Source of the DNA: a virus
DNA: 27,507 nucleotides
Reading direction: 5' to 3' (one strand)
Virus record (IMG/VR): IMGVR_UViG_3300042554_001338
Coordinates: 1 to 27,507 of that record
Of this stretch, positions 18,185 to 25,670 are shown piece by piece (the first letter of the stretch is position 1; each line of letters starts with the position of its first letter). The notes beneath the pieces were generated by a model. That model saw only the letters and a list, made by a program, of their open reading frames with translations. It did not search any database and had not been told where the DNA came from. The position numbers and the translations under genes were made by a program.

Positions 18185-18224
18185 GCTCATTCCCTCCTAT
18201 TCGGCCAGCTATTCACCCAGCCAT

Positions 18225-19247
18225 TCAGCGCCGCTTGCGCAGGAACGTCAGCCAGTCCGCCGCCGCTTCCACGCACCAGAACGGCTTGACCACCTCGGCG
18301 GGCTTTGCGTCCGGCTGGATCACCAGCGCCACAGACGGCGCGAGGCGCTTCGGCCTGAAGCGGTGTTCCTTCGCGTACTCATCCATGACCTTGTAGCCCG
18401 ACACGCGGAAGAACCAGTGAACGTCACCCTCCAGGCTCGGCTCGATGCGGGCCTCGTCTACGTGGGTGTGACCGGCCACTAGGATGTGGTCCCGGTGGCC
18501 GAAAAGGATTTCCCGCTTCATGCCGTGGGTGTCGCTGAACTGGCTCTTGCCGGGGAAGTCGTGCCGCGCGTGGAGCCTCACTTCCTTGCCGCTCGGCCAC
18601 CGCAGGGCCAGCCTGGCGCCGTGCGACTGGTGAGCACCGGCCGACACGATGAACCGAAGCAAGTCGCCGCCCTGGTTCCATAGGTCATGGTTGCCGTTGA
18701 CGACGAACAGGTTCGGCGCGAGGCCGAGCATCCACTCCGTCAACCGCAGCCCGTCGCTGAAGGTCGTGCTCTGGTGCGCGTACAGCCTAGCCAGCCGGCC
18801 GACCCAGTTGTTCGTCAGGTCGCCAACGTGCCCGGCGTACATGCCCTTTGTTCGTCCGACGGTGGACAGATCATCCTCCAGCCGTCCGATGTCGCACCCG
18901 TCGTCGTCCACGTGCGGATCGCCCACGAGCAGCAAGCCGATAGGGCCCGGGTCGTTCACTTGCACGTCGATGAGCCTTGCCCACTTCTCATGGGCCTGCT
19001 GCCGCGCCAGGCCCAGCCGCTTGCGGGCGATGAGTTCCGCCAGCGGCTCATTGGGGTCAGGGGCCGGGGCTACGCTGACGATCTTGTCAACCTGCACCCG
19101 CTGCATGCTGGCAGCCTTCAGCCTGCACTGAAGCGTGCCGCGGGGGATGCCGAGTTCCTGCGAGGCCCGGCTGACGTTGCCGCCGTTGCGCTCTAGGGCC
19201 GCTTGGGCCTGGGCTATCTTTTCGGCGGTCATCTTGGGGGTCGGCAT
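18225..19247 (-). CDS. Metallophosphoesterase with N-terminal helix-turn-helix (340 aa)
   Basis: Residues 20-43 (RNGGNVSRASQELGIPRGTL) are a Fis-type helix-turn-helix. The calcineurin-like phosphoesterase core follows: GDPHVD (109-114), GDLTNN (142-147), GNHD (185-188) and GHTH (259-262), with all metal-binding residues present. It would hydrolyse a phosphoester, possibly nucleic acid, close to where the HTH binds. The ATG at 19247 follows GGGAGCC and shares one base with the upstream TAA; a longer frame to 19304 overlaps the zinc protein. Last gene of the leftward late block. Confidence 0.85.
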   Translation of the reverse strand: MPTPKMTAEKIAQAQAALERNGGNVSRASQELGIPRGTLQCRLKAASMQRVQVDKIVSVAPAPDPNEPLAELIARKRLGLARQQAHEKWARLIDVQVNDPGPIGLLLVGDPHVDDDGCDIGRLEDDLSTVGRTKGMYAGHVGDLTNNWVGRLARLYAHQSTTFSDGLRLTEWMLGLAPNLFVVNGNHDLWNQGGDLLRFIVSAGAHQSHGARLALRWPSGKEVRLHARHDFPGKSQFSDTHGMKREILFGHRDHILVAGHTHVDEARIEPSLEGDVHWFFRVSGYKVMDEYAKEHRFRPKRLAPSVALVIQPDAKPAEVVKPFWCVEAAADWLTFLRKRR

Positions 19248-19456
19248 TACTGGCTCCCTCGATGCTGGCCGCAATAGTCGTCCGCGGCAGACACCACCGG
19301 CCACATGCTGAACGCGCCGTCTTCCGCGTCATACAGCACGCTGGGCGGGTACATTCGGCATTCGCCTATGCCGAATGAACCCGCCTCTGGCTTGAAATGC
19401 AGACAGTTGCCGCACGTTCGATCACGGGGCGCTGGCCCCTTTTGCTTCGGGGCCAT
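19247..19456 (-). CDS. Small zinc-binding phage protein (69 aa)
   Basis: Cys15 and Cys18 (CGNC), Cys33 in GECRMYPPS and Cys62 in YCGQH make a four-Cys metal site. The CGNCxHF...CRxYPP...YCG pattern is a common phage protein of unknown function. AAGGAGC lies 10 nt before the ATG. It lies between the phosphoesterase and the spanins. Confidence 0.75.
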   Translation of the reverse strand: MAPKQKGPAPRDRTCGNCLHFKPEAGSFGIGECRMYPPSVLYDAEDGAFSMWPVVSAADDYCGQHRGSQ

Positions 19457-19460
19457 TGGG

Positions 19461-19925
19461 CTATCGCTCCTTAGTGATTCCGGCGACGTATCGCTGCAGG
19501 GCTATAAGTCGCGCTGCGGTGTCGTCAGCATTTGCCGCCACCTCTCGAAGAGCTGACGCACATTCGTTGACCACTCCGACGAGTCGGGCGGCGTCATCAG
19601 CTCGGGCGGCGGAGGCGGCACCTTCGGCGGCGTGAAGACCACCGGAGGCGAGGGCGTCGCGCAAGCGGTCAAGCTCAGAGCGAGCGCCGTCAGCGTCAGC
19701 ACGGACGCGGGCCTTTTGGGTTGCATAGGTCTGCGCTGCCTTTCGTGTGTTCGCTGCCCATTCCTGTTCGACGGCTCGGGCGCGTTGCTCTGCCGCGGCC
19801 AGGGCCACGGCTGCGGCTTCCCGGTGCTCGAAGAGTGCGTCCTCGGCCATGTCGAGCCGCCATGTCTGCACGCCGACCGCGACGGCTGACGCCAGCAGCG
19901 CGGCGCATAGGGCGCGAGTAATCAC
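19461..19925 (-). CDS. Rz: Inner-membrane spanin, Rz-like (154 aa)
   Basis: One N-terminal membrane segment (about 4-20: RALCAALLASAVAVGVQ) followed by a long periplasmic coiled coil (EHREAAAVALAAAEQRARAV; DGARSELDRLRDALASGG), then VNECASALREVAANADDTAA. This is the i-spanin layout (DUF2514-like). It links inner and outer membranes with Rz1 to break the outer membrane at lysis. GTG start overlapping the endolysin stop (GTGA). It contains the whole Rz1 gene in another frame. Confidence 0.85.
   Translation of the reverse strand: MITRALCAALLASAVAVGVQTWRLDMAEDALFEHREAAAVALAAAEQRARAVEQEWAANTRKAAQTYATQKARVRADADGARSELDRLRDALASGGLHAAEGAASAARADDAARLVGVVNECASALREVAANADDTAARLIALQRYVAGITKER
19502..19726 (-). 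CDS. Rz1: Outer-membrane spanin lipoprotein, Rz1-like (74 aa), embedded in Rz
   Basis: Lies wholly inside the Rz gene in a different frame. Signal peptide with lipobox LTAC (19-22), then a Pro-rich stretch (PSPPVVFTPPKVPPPPPEL) and a short amphipathic tail (NVRQLFERWRQML). Lipobox, Pro content and nested position are the hallmarks of Rz1. The mature lipoprotein would sit in the outer membrane and pair with Rz. Confidence 0.88.
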   Translation of the reverse strand: MQPKRPASVLTLTALALSLTACATPSPPVVFTPPKVPPPPPELMTPPDSSEWSTNVRQLFERWRQMLTTPQRDL

Positions 19926-20413
19926 GCCTCCCCCGTCGTCGCGGCGGCCGAGCCCCGTGCGAGCTGCACAAACCGCGGCAGATCACGCCCTGGCGGCCAG
20001 CGGTAGGCCAGCACCCGCGCCCGGGGGAAGGCGCGCACGTTGACCGCATCGCCCTGGTTGCCGCCGAGCACCAGCAGGTTGCCCGCGGCGTCCTCACCGA
20101 CGACAAGGCCCACATGCCCGCCGCCCTGGCGCGCGAACACGACGACGCAGCCGTGCGCCGGCCTGTCGATCGGCTGGCCCCAATCGGCCCAGGCGCGAGC
20201 GCGCATCCAGTGCCGCGGCAGCGCCACGCCGGCCGATTGCATCCAGGCCGCGACCGCCACGCCGCACCACGGCGTCTCGTCGTCGCGCCACCACGCGCCC
20301 AGGTCGGCCAGCATCCGGGCAATGCGCGGGGCCGTGGGAGCGCCGGGGATTTCGCGCAGGCCGATGTCGCCCTTGGCGGCGGCAAGCCAGGCGGGCTCTG
20401 CGGGCGCGGTCAC
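19922..20413 (-). CDS. Endolysin, CHAP/NlpC-P60-like peptidase (163 aa)
   Basis: A cysteine peptidase-type murein hydrolase: Cys50 in ETPWCGVAVAAWM, His100 in QGGGHVGLVVGE and Asn119 in LGGNQGD form the expected Cys-His-Asn set. WADWGQP and GCVVVFAR lie between, as in TIGR02594-type phage proteins. There is no signal peptide, so export needs a holin. GTG start overlapping the holin stop. Neighbours are holin-like proteins upstream and spanins downstream: a complete lysis block. Confidence 0.85.
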   Translation of the reverse strand: MTAPAEPAWLAAAKGDIGLREIPGAPTAPRIARMLADLGAWWRDDETPWCGVAVAAWMQSAGVALPRHWMRARAWADWGQPIDRPAHGCVVVFARQGGGHVGLVVGEDAAGNLLVLGGNQGDAVNVRAFPRARVLAYRWPPGRDLPRFVQLARGSAAATTGEA

Positions 20414-20628
20414 GACTGCCGCTCCGGGTGCAGCGCGGGCTGGTCAACGACGCGGCCCAGGATGGCCAGCGCCGCCAGCACGCCGGGCACGGCGTCGGGC
20501 GCGATGCCCGCCAGGCCGGCCAGGGCCGCCTGCTGCGCCTCGGGCAGCGCCACCCAGGCCACGATCACGGCGCTGAGTTGCACGCTCAGCATGCGCCACG
20601 CGCGGCGCCACTGCGGGATCAAGCTCAT
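20410..20628 (-). CDS. Holin-like protein (72 aa)
   Basis: Begins MSLIPQWRRAWRMLSVQLSA, then two hydrophobic segments (VIVAWVALPEA; GIAPDAVPGVLAALAILG) and a charged C-terminus, ending RVVDQPALHPERQS. The IPxWRRAWRxxSVQ...RVVDQP pattern is a small phage membrane protein (DUF7940-like) placed before endolysin, so a holin role is likely. ATG 20628 overlaps the previous TGA. Confidence 0.75.
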   Translation of the reverse strand: MSLIPQWRRAWRMLSVQLSAVIVAWVALPEAQQAALAGLAGIAPDAVPGVLAALAILGRVVDQPALHPERQS

Positions 20629-20984
20629 GGGTGCGTTGCTCCTGTCTTGATGAATGCCGCCAGCGCCGCCCAGCCGCCCACGAGATAGACGCCCAGGCCA
20701 ATCAGGCATAGCCACGCAACGCGGCTGAAGAACGCCCGCACGCCGCCGAAGAGCCACCCGCCGGCCTCAGACTGCGCCTGATCCCGCAGCGTGGCCAGGG
20801 CGACGGACCACACGCCGGGGTCGCTGGCAGCCGCCACGATGCCGTCGCGTACGGCCGCGCGCAGTGCCTCCTCGTTGGGGCTGCGCCGCTCGACCAGCTC
20901 ATGAACGTCGCCGACCATCTCGGCCAGGTAGTCGAGCTTTCGTTCGAGAGCCTGGGTCGGGGTGATGTCTGGGGTGATGGGCAT
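20625..20984 (-). CDS. Membrane protein of the lysis block (119 aa)
   Basis: Begins MPITPDITPTQALERKLDYL, helical (EMVGDVHELVERRSPNEEAL), then a hydrophobic C-terminal hairpin (AWLCLIGLGVYLVGGWAALA). One or two membrane spans. Together with the next gene it could form a holin/antiholin pair. Start uncertain: an ATG at 21002 would add six residues; neither has a strong ribosome site. Confidence 0.7.
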   Translation of the reverse strand: MPITPDITPTQALERKLDYLAEMVGDVHELVERRSPNEEALRAAVRDGIVAAASDPGVWSVALATLRDQAQSEAGGWLFGGVRAFFSRVAWLCLIGLGVYLVGGWAALAAFIKTGATHP

Positions 20985-21043
20985 GGCGCGTCGCTCAAAC
21001 ATTGGCCCAGGCGCCAAGAAGGCCGAGAAGCATGTCCATGGTA

Positions 21044-21391
21044 TTAGAACGTCCTGCTGTAACTGACGCGAATGCTTTCGCGCCTCAAGTCAACAACAAA
21101 CCCGCCAAATTGCGCACCAATGGCGGCCCCGACCGCGGTAACCGCGAAGTCTTGGAGGCTGCACGTACCGCGACCCGTAGAGTCGACTACCTCTTTCAGA
21201 GCGCCGACGCCAGCGCCCAAAGCAACGCCTTGCCAGCGGCTGCCTGTATAAAGCGTTCCCGCCGCGCCGATAACGGCACCGATGCCCAGATGCTGGGTCT
21301 TGTCGGAGCCGGTCCAAGCGTCGCGTGCCGTGCATTTGGCGTGCGCCGGGGCGGCGGCTAGCAGGAAGACCAGGAGTAGTGTACGGATCAT
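21044..21391 (-). CDS. Exported YfiM/DUF2279-like protein (115 aa)
   Basis: Signal peptide MIRTLLLVFLLAAAPAHA followed by KCTARDAWTGSDKTQHLGIG and alternating Gly/Ala helices (AVIGAAGTLYTGSRWQGVAL; TAVGAAIGAQFGGFVV). The DKxxH motif and glycine-rich helices match the YfiM/DUF2279 type found beside phage lysis genes. Probably envelope-localised. ATG overlaps the tail fibre stop (ATGA). Confidence 0.7.
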   Translation of the reverse strand: MIRTLLLVFLLAAAPAHAKCTARDAWTGSDKTQHLGIGAVIGAAGTLYTGSRWQGVALGAGVGALKEVVDSTGRGTCSLQDFAVTAVGAAIGAQFGGFVVDLRRESIRVSYSRTF

Positions 21392-22218
21392 GTTAGGGTG
21401 ATGTTAGCGGTGCGAGTGACGCCATCCGTGCCGCGGAAGCTGATGCGGACGTTGGTGTTGCTGGTGGGCGTGATGTTGAGCTGGCCGTTGACAGTGAGCG
21501 TCGGCGGGGTGGTGCTGCCGGGGGTGTTGATCTGGTGGCCGGTGGCGTCGATGCGCATGCGTTCGGCGGAGTTTGTCTCGATGGAAAGAGACGTTCCGCG
21601 AGATGCGATGTTTGGCCGGTTTGTGCCAGTGCCGGGGTCTTCAAACTCAATACCAGCCGTAGAGCCTGCGGTTGTTTGTACGCGCAACGGATAGGCCAAA
21701 GCAGCCGATCTGATGTGCAAAGAAGTGCCCGGCGAAGCCGTCCCAATCCCCACATTCCCGCTTGCGTCGATGCGCATGCGTTCGGTGTTGTTCGTGAGAA
21801 ACGCCAACGGGTTGTTGAAGTCGTTGCCGACGCTGGTCAGGTTCGCCGCGAACTGGACGCGGAAGCCTGTGTTCACGCCGTTATCGGCAGCAAAGGCGGA
21901 ATCGGTCTGCGCAGCGGTGCGCACCGTCAAGCTGGTGTTAGCCGAAGGGGCGACGCCGATTCCGACTAACCCACTCGCATTCCGCACAAAGTCCGCCGAG
22001 CTAGACCACGCGCCGCTCGCATCGAAAAACGGAATCCGAAACGCCCCGCTGTTGGCAAAGCCAGAGCCCGCGCGCAGTTGCGCGATGAAGGCCCCGTATG
22101 CCCGCAGATAGTCGTCGAACGTGGACGGGTTCTCGCCCCCGCCAGGCTGGCCGCCGTTGGGCGAAGGGCCGGTGCCGATGATCGGGGACAGGTCTGAGAT
22201 GACGGCGGGGATGGGCAT
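21388..22218 (-). CDS. Tail fibre / receptor-binding protein (276 aa)
   Basis: Low-complexity Ser/Thr/Asn/Gly beta-rich protein with repeats ERMRIDASGN (146-155) and ERMRIDATGH (219-228) and GNVGIGTASPGTSLHIR. These phrases are typical of phage tail fibre and spike shafts. The N-terminus (FDDYLRAYGAFIAQLRAG) is helical and may attach to the virion. No C-terminal peptidase or chaperone domain is seen. AGAGG ribosome site. It lies between internal virion proteins and the lysis block. Confidence 0.75.
   Translation of the reverse strand: MPIPAVISDLSPIIGTGPSPNGGQPGGGENPSTFDDYLRAYGAFIAQLRAGSGFANSGAFRIPFFDASGAWSSSADFVRNASGLVGIGVAPSANTSLTVRTAAQTDSAFAADNGVNTGFRVQFAANLTSVGNDFNNPLAFLTNNTERMRIDASGNVGIGTASPGTSLHIRSAALAYPLRVQTTAGSTAGIEFEDPGTGTNRPNIASRGTSLSIETNSAERMRIDATGHQINTPGSTTPPTLTVNGQLNITPTSNTNVRISFRGTDGVTRTANITLT
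21545..21566. repeat. 22-nt direct repeat in the tail fibre gene, copy 1
   Basis: Identical to 21764-21785. Encodes the ERMRIDA phrase of the shaft repeat. Identity at DNA level over 22 nt suggests recent duplication or gene conversion between repeat units. Confidence 0.8.
21764..21785. repeat. 22-nt direct repeat in the tail fibre gene, copy 2
   Basis: Second identical copy, 219 nt from the first, in the same frame (219 is a multiple of 3), so recombination between copies would delete or add 73 codons without a frameshift. Confidence 0.8.
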
Positions 22219-22235
22219 GGGTTAACCTCTGGCGA

Positions 22236-22325
22236 ATGGACATCTGGGCATACATCGACCCCGTGAAGGCTGGCGTGCTTGCCGGCGGCCTGCTGGTTGC
22301 GCTTTGGGCATGGCTACGGGAATAG
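22236..22325 (+). CDS. Possible 29-aa membrane microprotein, antisense gap
   Basis: A plus-strand frame, MDIWAYIDPVKAGVLAGGLL followed by VALWAWLRE, lies in the 95-nt gap between two leftward genes and overlaps the end of the 712-aa gene by 12 nt. It is a textbook single membrane helix flanked by charged ends. It is alone on its strand in a leftward block and has only a weak ribosome site, so chance is possible. Confidence 0.3.
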   Translation: MDIWAYIDPVKAGVLAGGLLVALWAWLRE

Positions 22326-24452
22326 CAGCGGCGAGCTGAGCAGCCCAGGCAGCGGCAAACCCGGCGGCGGGCCTGCCAGGATGCCGGGGCCGACGTTGCC
22401 CATCTGGCGCATCTGCATGCCGGTGACAGTCTGTGTCAGCGGCTGCGCCACGAGAGGCCCCAGCACCGGCACGCCGCTTGCGCGGGTCAAAAGGTCTGCC
22501 AGCCGTGCCATACCAACGGCCGCCGTGTTGCTGTTGTTGACGGCGCTGCCCATCGGCTGGGCTTGGATGTGCCGCCCGACGTTGATGGCCGCTTTGATCT
22601 GCGCGATTTCCTCAGGCTCGAAGAAGAGCCGCATGCGCTGCGGCGTGATGGCCTCAAGGGCGTCCTGCATGCCCTTGCTGGAGAAGTTCGTGTGCGCAAC
22701 GTCGGCGCTGCCGCGCTTCATGATGTAGTCGAGCATCTGCCGGCGCACGGCCTGCAGCATCTGGTCGTTGTTGCCGATTTCCTGCCGCATGGACTGCAGC
22801 CCATCCAGCGGACCGCTGATGACGTGCTTGCGCACGAAGTTGATGGGGTCGGCGCCGCCGAGTGCGTCCTCGATCCACGGCGCGGACTCTTGCCAGTTCC
22901 GGCGCTGCCGAGCCGCTGAGCGCGCCGCGTCGAAGGCGTCGAGCGCGGCGCGGGGCAGCCCGTCTTGCTCACGCAGGAACTGAGCGCCGGCCTCGGTGAC
23001 AAGCTGCTGTCCGCCGGCTGAGCGCTTCACGGGCTCAATGCCGACGTTTTCCAGGGCATCGCGCACGGCCTTGATGGCCGCCCGCCCGTTGCCATCGGCA
23101 GAGCGCGAGGCCGCGGCAAGCGTCGTTTTCAGGGTGTCGATGGTGTCCACGGTGAAGGGCACCGGGTAAGAGCGCCCACCCACCTTGATCTCGCCGGCCG
23201 CGATCTGGTTCAGCATGCCGCCCACGCCCTCGGGCAAGAAGGCGGTCTTGTTGTTCTTGGCGAGGTTGGCGAAGGCCTCCTCCACGAAGGCCCCGCGCGC
23301 CAGCGGGATGTCGCGCCCGGCTGCTTCGCGCGCGGTCTGGTACAGCGCGTTTTCGGACGCCTGCATGGCCGCGTCTCGGCGGGCCACCATCGAAAGCAGG
23401 CCCTGCCCGGTTTCGACGGTATCCAGGGGCGACTTGGCAACACCGCCCAGAACGTCAAGCACGGACTTGGCGTTTCTGTTGGTGGCGTCGGTGAGGTCGT
23501 CGGCGCCAAAAAGCGCCGGCATGTTGGCCTGTTGCTTGGCAAGGTTTCGTTGCATCGACAGCGTGCGCGGGTTCTGGGTCACGTCGCCCAGCAGCGGCAC
23601 AGAGCCCGGCACTTGCCGAAAGTCGGCGAGCCGGCCGAGCGATTCGGCATCTAGCGCCTGCCCCTTGACGATGAAGCGGCCCGCGTCTTCGCGCAGTTGC
23701 TGCTTGGCTCGGGCAGACAGGTCTTGCCAGTTGATGCCTGCCTTGCCGAGTTCGCGCTGCAGCGTCACGTCGATGTTCACGCCCTGGCCGCGCATGCTGC
23801 TCAGCGCGTTGTACACGCCCTGGCCGGCTTTCTGGAGTTGCTGAGCGCCCACCGCGCCGGCCATGGTGCCAGCCAATGCGGCGCCAAACTGAGCCCACGG
23901 CGTGGAGCCACTCTCGCGCGCCGCTTCGCCCGCTGAGCCACCCGCGCCCGCGCCCGCAAGCTGAACGGTAGGCTGAGCGGCGAACTGTGCGCCCGCCGCG
24001 CGCAGCAGCCCAGGCGCCGCCTTGGCTGCCTGCTGCGCAAGCCCGATAGAACCGCCCGCGCCGGCCATCATCTTGGCGCCGGTCTGCACCAAGCGCTCGT
24101 CGGGCGTCTGCGGCTTCGGCAGGCCGAGCAGGTTGGCCACCGTGCTGCCGCCTTCGCTCATGGACGCCATGGGCGGCATGCCTGTGGCCCAGCTCACGGC
24201 GTTGCGCACCGGGTTCCATGCCACGTCTGCCAGCTCGGGCAGCCCCTCAAGGCCGGCACGCGCGGTAAGGCCCACGGCGCGGCCAAGCCGCTTGGCGCCG
24301 GCCAGAACGCCCGATTCCGCCGGCTGCGCTTTGGGCTGCAGCGCGAAGGCTCGCTCGGCTGCGGCGCGAATTTGCTCGGGTGTGGCGTTGTCAGGCCCCT
24401 CAATCTCGACCACGCGCCCATCGGGGCCGCGGACTTCGTAGGTGGTCCTCAT
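22314..24452 (-). CDS. Internal virion / DNA ejection protein (712 aa)
   Basis: Begins MRTTYEVRGPDGRVVEIEGP, a short beta domain common at the start of phage ejection proteins, then Gly/Ala-rich hydrophobic helices (about 50-200) able to form a membrane channel, then long charged helices, ending in a Pro/Leu-rich tail. Podovirus-type phages with PBSX terminase carry such proteins in this place. It would leave the capsid with the DNA and cross the host envelope. No lysozyme domain seen. ATG overlaps the previous stop. Confidence 0.65.
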   Translation of the reverse strand: MRTTYEVRGPDGRVVEIEGPDNATPEQIRAAAERAFALQPKAQPAESGVLAGAKRLGRAVGLTARAGLEGLPELADVAWNPVRNAVSWATGMPPMASMSEGGSTVANLLGLPKPQTPDERLVQTGAKMMAGAGGSIGLAQQAAKAAPGLLRAAGAQFAAQPTVQLAGAGAGGSAGEAARESGSTPWAQFGAALAGTMAGAVGAQQLQKAGQGVYNALSSMRGQGVNIDVTLQRELGKAGINWQDLSARAKQQLREDAGRFIVKGQALDAESLGRLADFRQVPGSVPLLGDVTQNPRTLSMQRNLAKQQANMPALFGADDLTDATNRNAKSVLDVLGGVAKSPLDTVETGQGLLSMVARRDAAMQASENALYQTAREAAGRDIPLARGAFVEEAFANLAKNNKTAFLPEGVGGMLNQIAAGEIKVGGRSYPVPFTVDTIDTLKTTLAAASRSADGNGRAAIKAVRDALENVGIEPVKRSAGGQQLVTEAGAQFLREQDGLPRAALDAFDAARSAARQRRNWQESAPWIEDALGGADPINFVRKHVISGPLDGLQSMRQEIGNNDQMLQAVRRQMLDYIMKRGSADVAHTNFSSKGMQDALEAITPQRMRLFFEPEEIAQIKAAINVGRHIQAQPMGSAVNNSNTAAVGMARLADLLTRASGVPVLGPLVAQPLTQTVTGMQMRQMGNVGPGILAGPPPGLPLPGLLSSPLLFP

Positions 24453-25669
24453 TTCTTGCGCACGACGAAGCCGTCGCCCAGGTCTTGGCCTTGCCAGCCG
24501 CTCATGTCGCCCACCACCGGGTTCTCGGCGATGAACTGCGAAACCTCGTCGAAGAACCCGGCATCAAGCCTGCCTTTGCGCCGCTCGTACTCTCGGGCCT
24601 TCTTGGCGATGGCCATGTCGCGGTTGAGTGCGGCGCGCATGGTCCGGGTGATCTGCGCCCGGCCTTCTGAGGACTTGGACAAGTCCGGCACTTGGAGCAG
24701 GAAGTTCTCGAAGTCCTTGTCGGTCATCGGGCCGGTGCCCGGCTGACGGAAGCCGCCCGCGATTTCGCGCGCCAGGGCCTGCGAAGCCTCCTTGTTGCCG
24801 AGATTCGGATCGACCTTCAGGCCCATAGAGTTCAGCGCGCTGGCGACCTCCAGGCCGGTCGGGCTGAACCGGCCGCCATCAACGCCCGCCAGCAGCTGCT
24901 CCATCCGCTCAAGCTTGCGAATCTGCGTCGGCGCCCGGAATCCCGCCGTGTTGATAGCGTCCATTTGCTCGGAGAAGGCCTTACCCTGCGCGGCGCTGTA
25001 GGCGTTCTCGAAGCGCTGGCCGGCGTCTACTTGAACCCTTGACGCCCCCGCCGCCGCCTTCTCCTTCACCCACTGCTCATAGGTGCCGCCGTAGCCCTGC
25101 TGCTTGGCGAATTGGTACTCAGCGACAGACGAAGGCGGGGCGGCCGGCTTCGGCGTGGCCCTGTACGCCTCGCTCACGCCCTGCGGCCCCACTTGCACCA
25201 GCGCATCGCCCACCACCTTGAACTCCGGCGCCCGCTGCGTCGGGAAGGCCGCGCCCAGGTACTCCGTCGGCGAGACAGCGCCAGCCCGCAAACCCCCGTG
25301 CAGCGCCTGCAGCCGCGGGTCAACCGCCGGCATGCGCTGCGCGTTCGCCACGGTAGGCCCGCCACCGCCGGCCAGCGCCTGCTGGCTTGCCAGCATCTCG
25401 GGCGACGGCAGCGACTGCGCCCAGGCCTGCGCCGCAGCCTGCCGCTCCTGCTCCCGCCGCACCCGCTGGAGCTCCATCTCGCGCGCCTGGCGCTGCTGCT
25501 GGTTGCGCTGCGCGCCTTCGTAGGCTTGCATGGCGCCCATGCCCGCCTCCCCCAGCGCCTGGCTGAATCGCGGCTGACGGCTGGCCAGTAGCTGCAGGCC
25601 CAGCGTCAGAAGGCCCTGCGTGCGCGGGTCGTCGTAGTTGCTGCCGAGTGCGCCAAGAATGCCCTGCAT
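24449..25669 (-). CDS. Virion-associated internal protein (406 aa)
   Basis: Begins MQGILGALGSNYDDPRTQGL, then LLASRQPRFSQALGEAGMGA and a coiled coil rich in Gln/Arg (NQQQRQAREMELQRVRREQE). The middle has YQFAKQQGYGGTYEQWVKEK, a phrase found in phage internal proteins. The C-terminus is helical, ending SGWQGQDLGDGFVVRKK. The AGGAGG ribosome site is excellent. It probably enters the host or lines the head with its neighbours. Confidence 0.65.
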   Translation of the reverse strand: MQGILGALGSNYDDPRTQGLLTLGLQLLASRQPRFSQALGEAGMGAMQAYEGAQRNQQQRQAREMELQRVRREQERQAAAQAWAQSLPSPEMLASQQALAGGGGPTVANAQRMPAVDPRLQALHGGLRAGAVSPTEYLGAAFPTQRAPEFKVVGDALVQVGPQGVSEAYRATPKPAAPPSSVAEYQFAKQQGYGGTYEQWVKEKAAAGASRVQVDAGQRFENAYSAAQGKAFSEQMDAINTAGFRAPTQIRKLERMEQLLAGVDGGRFSPTGLEVASALNSMGLKVDPNLGNKEASQALAREIAGGFRQPGTGPMTDKDFENFLLQVPDLSKSSEGRAQITRTMRAALNRDMAIAKKAREYERRKGRLDAGFFDEVSQFIAENPVVGDMSGWQGQDLGDGFVVRKK

Positions 25670-25670
25670 G

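Noticed and set aside
19696-20385. A 229-aa minus-strand frame over endolysin and spanin genes
   Set aside because: It is an alternative frame of the endolysin gene, Arg/Ala-rich, with no motif.
21388-22218. A diversity-generating retroelement target in the tail fibre gene
   Set aside because: No reverse transcriptase gene and no adenine-rich template/variable repeat pair were found; the repeats are identical, not mutated at adenines.
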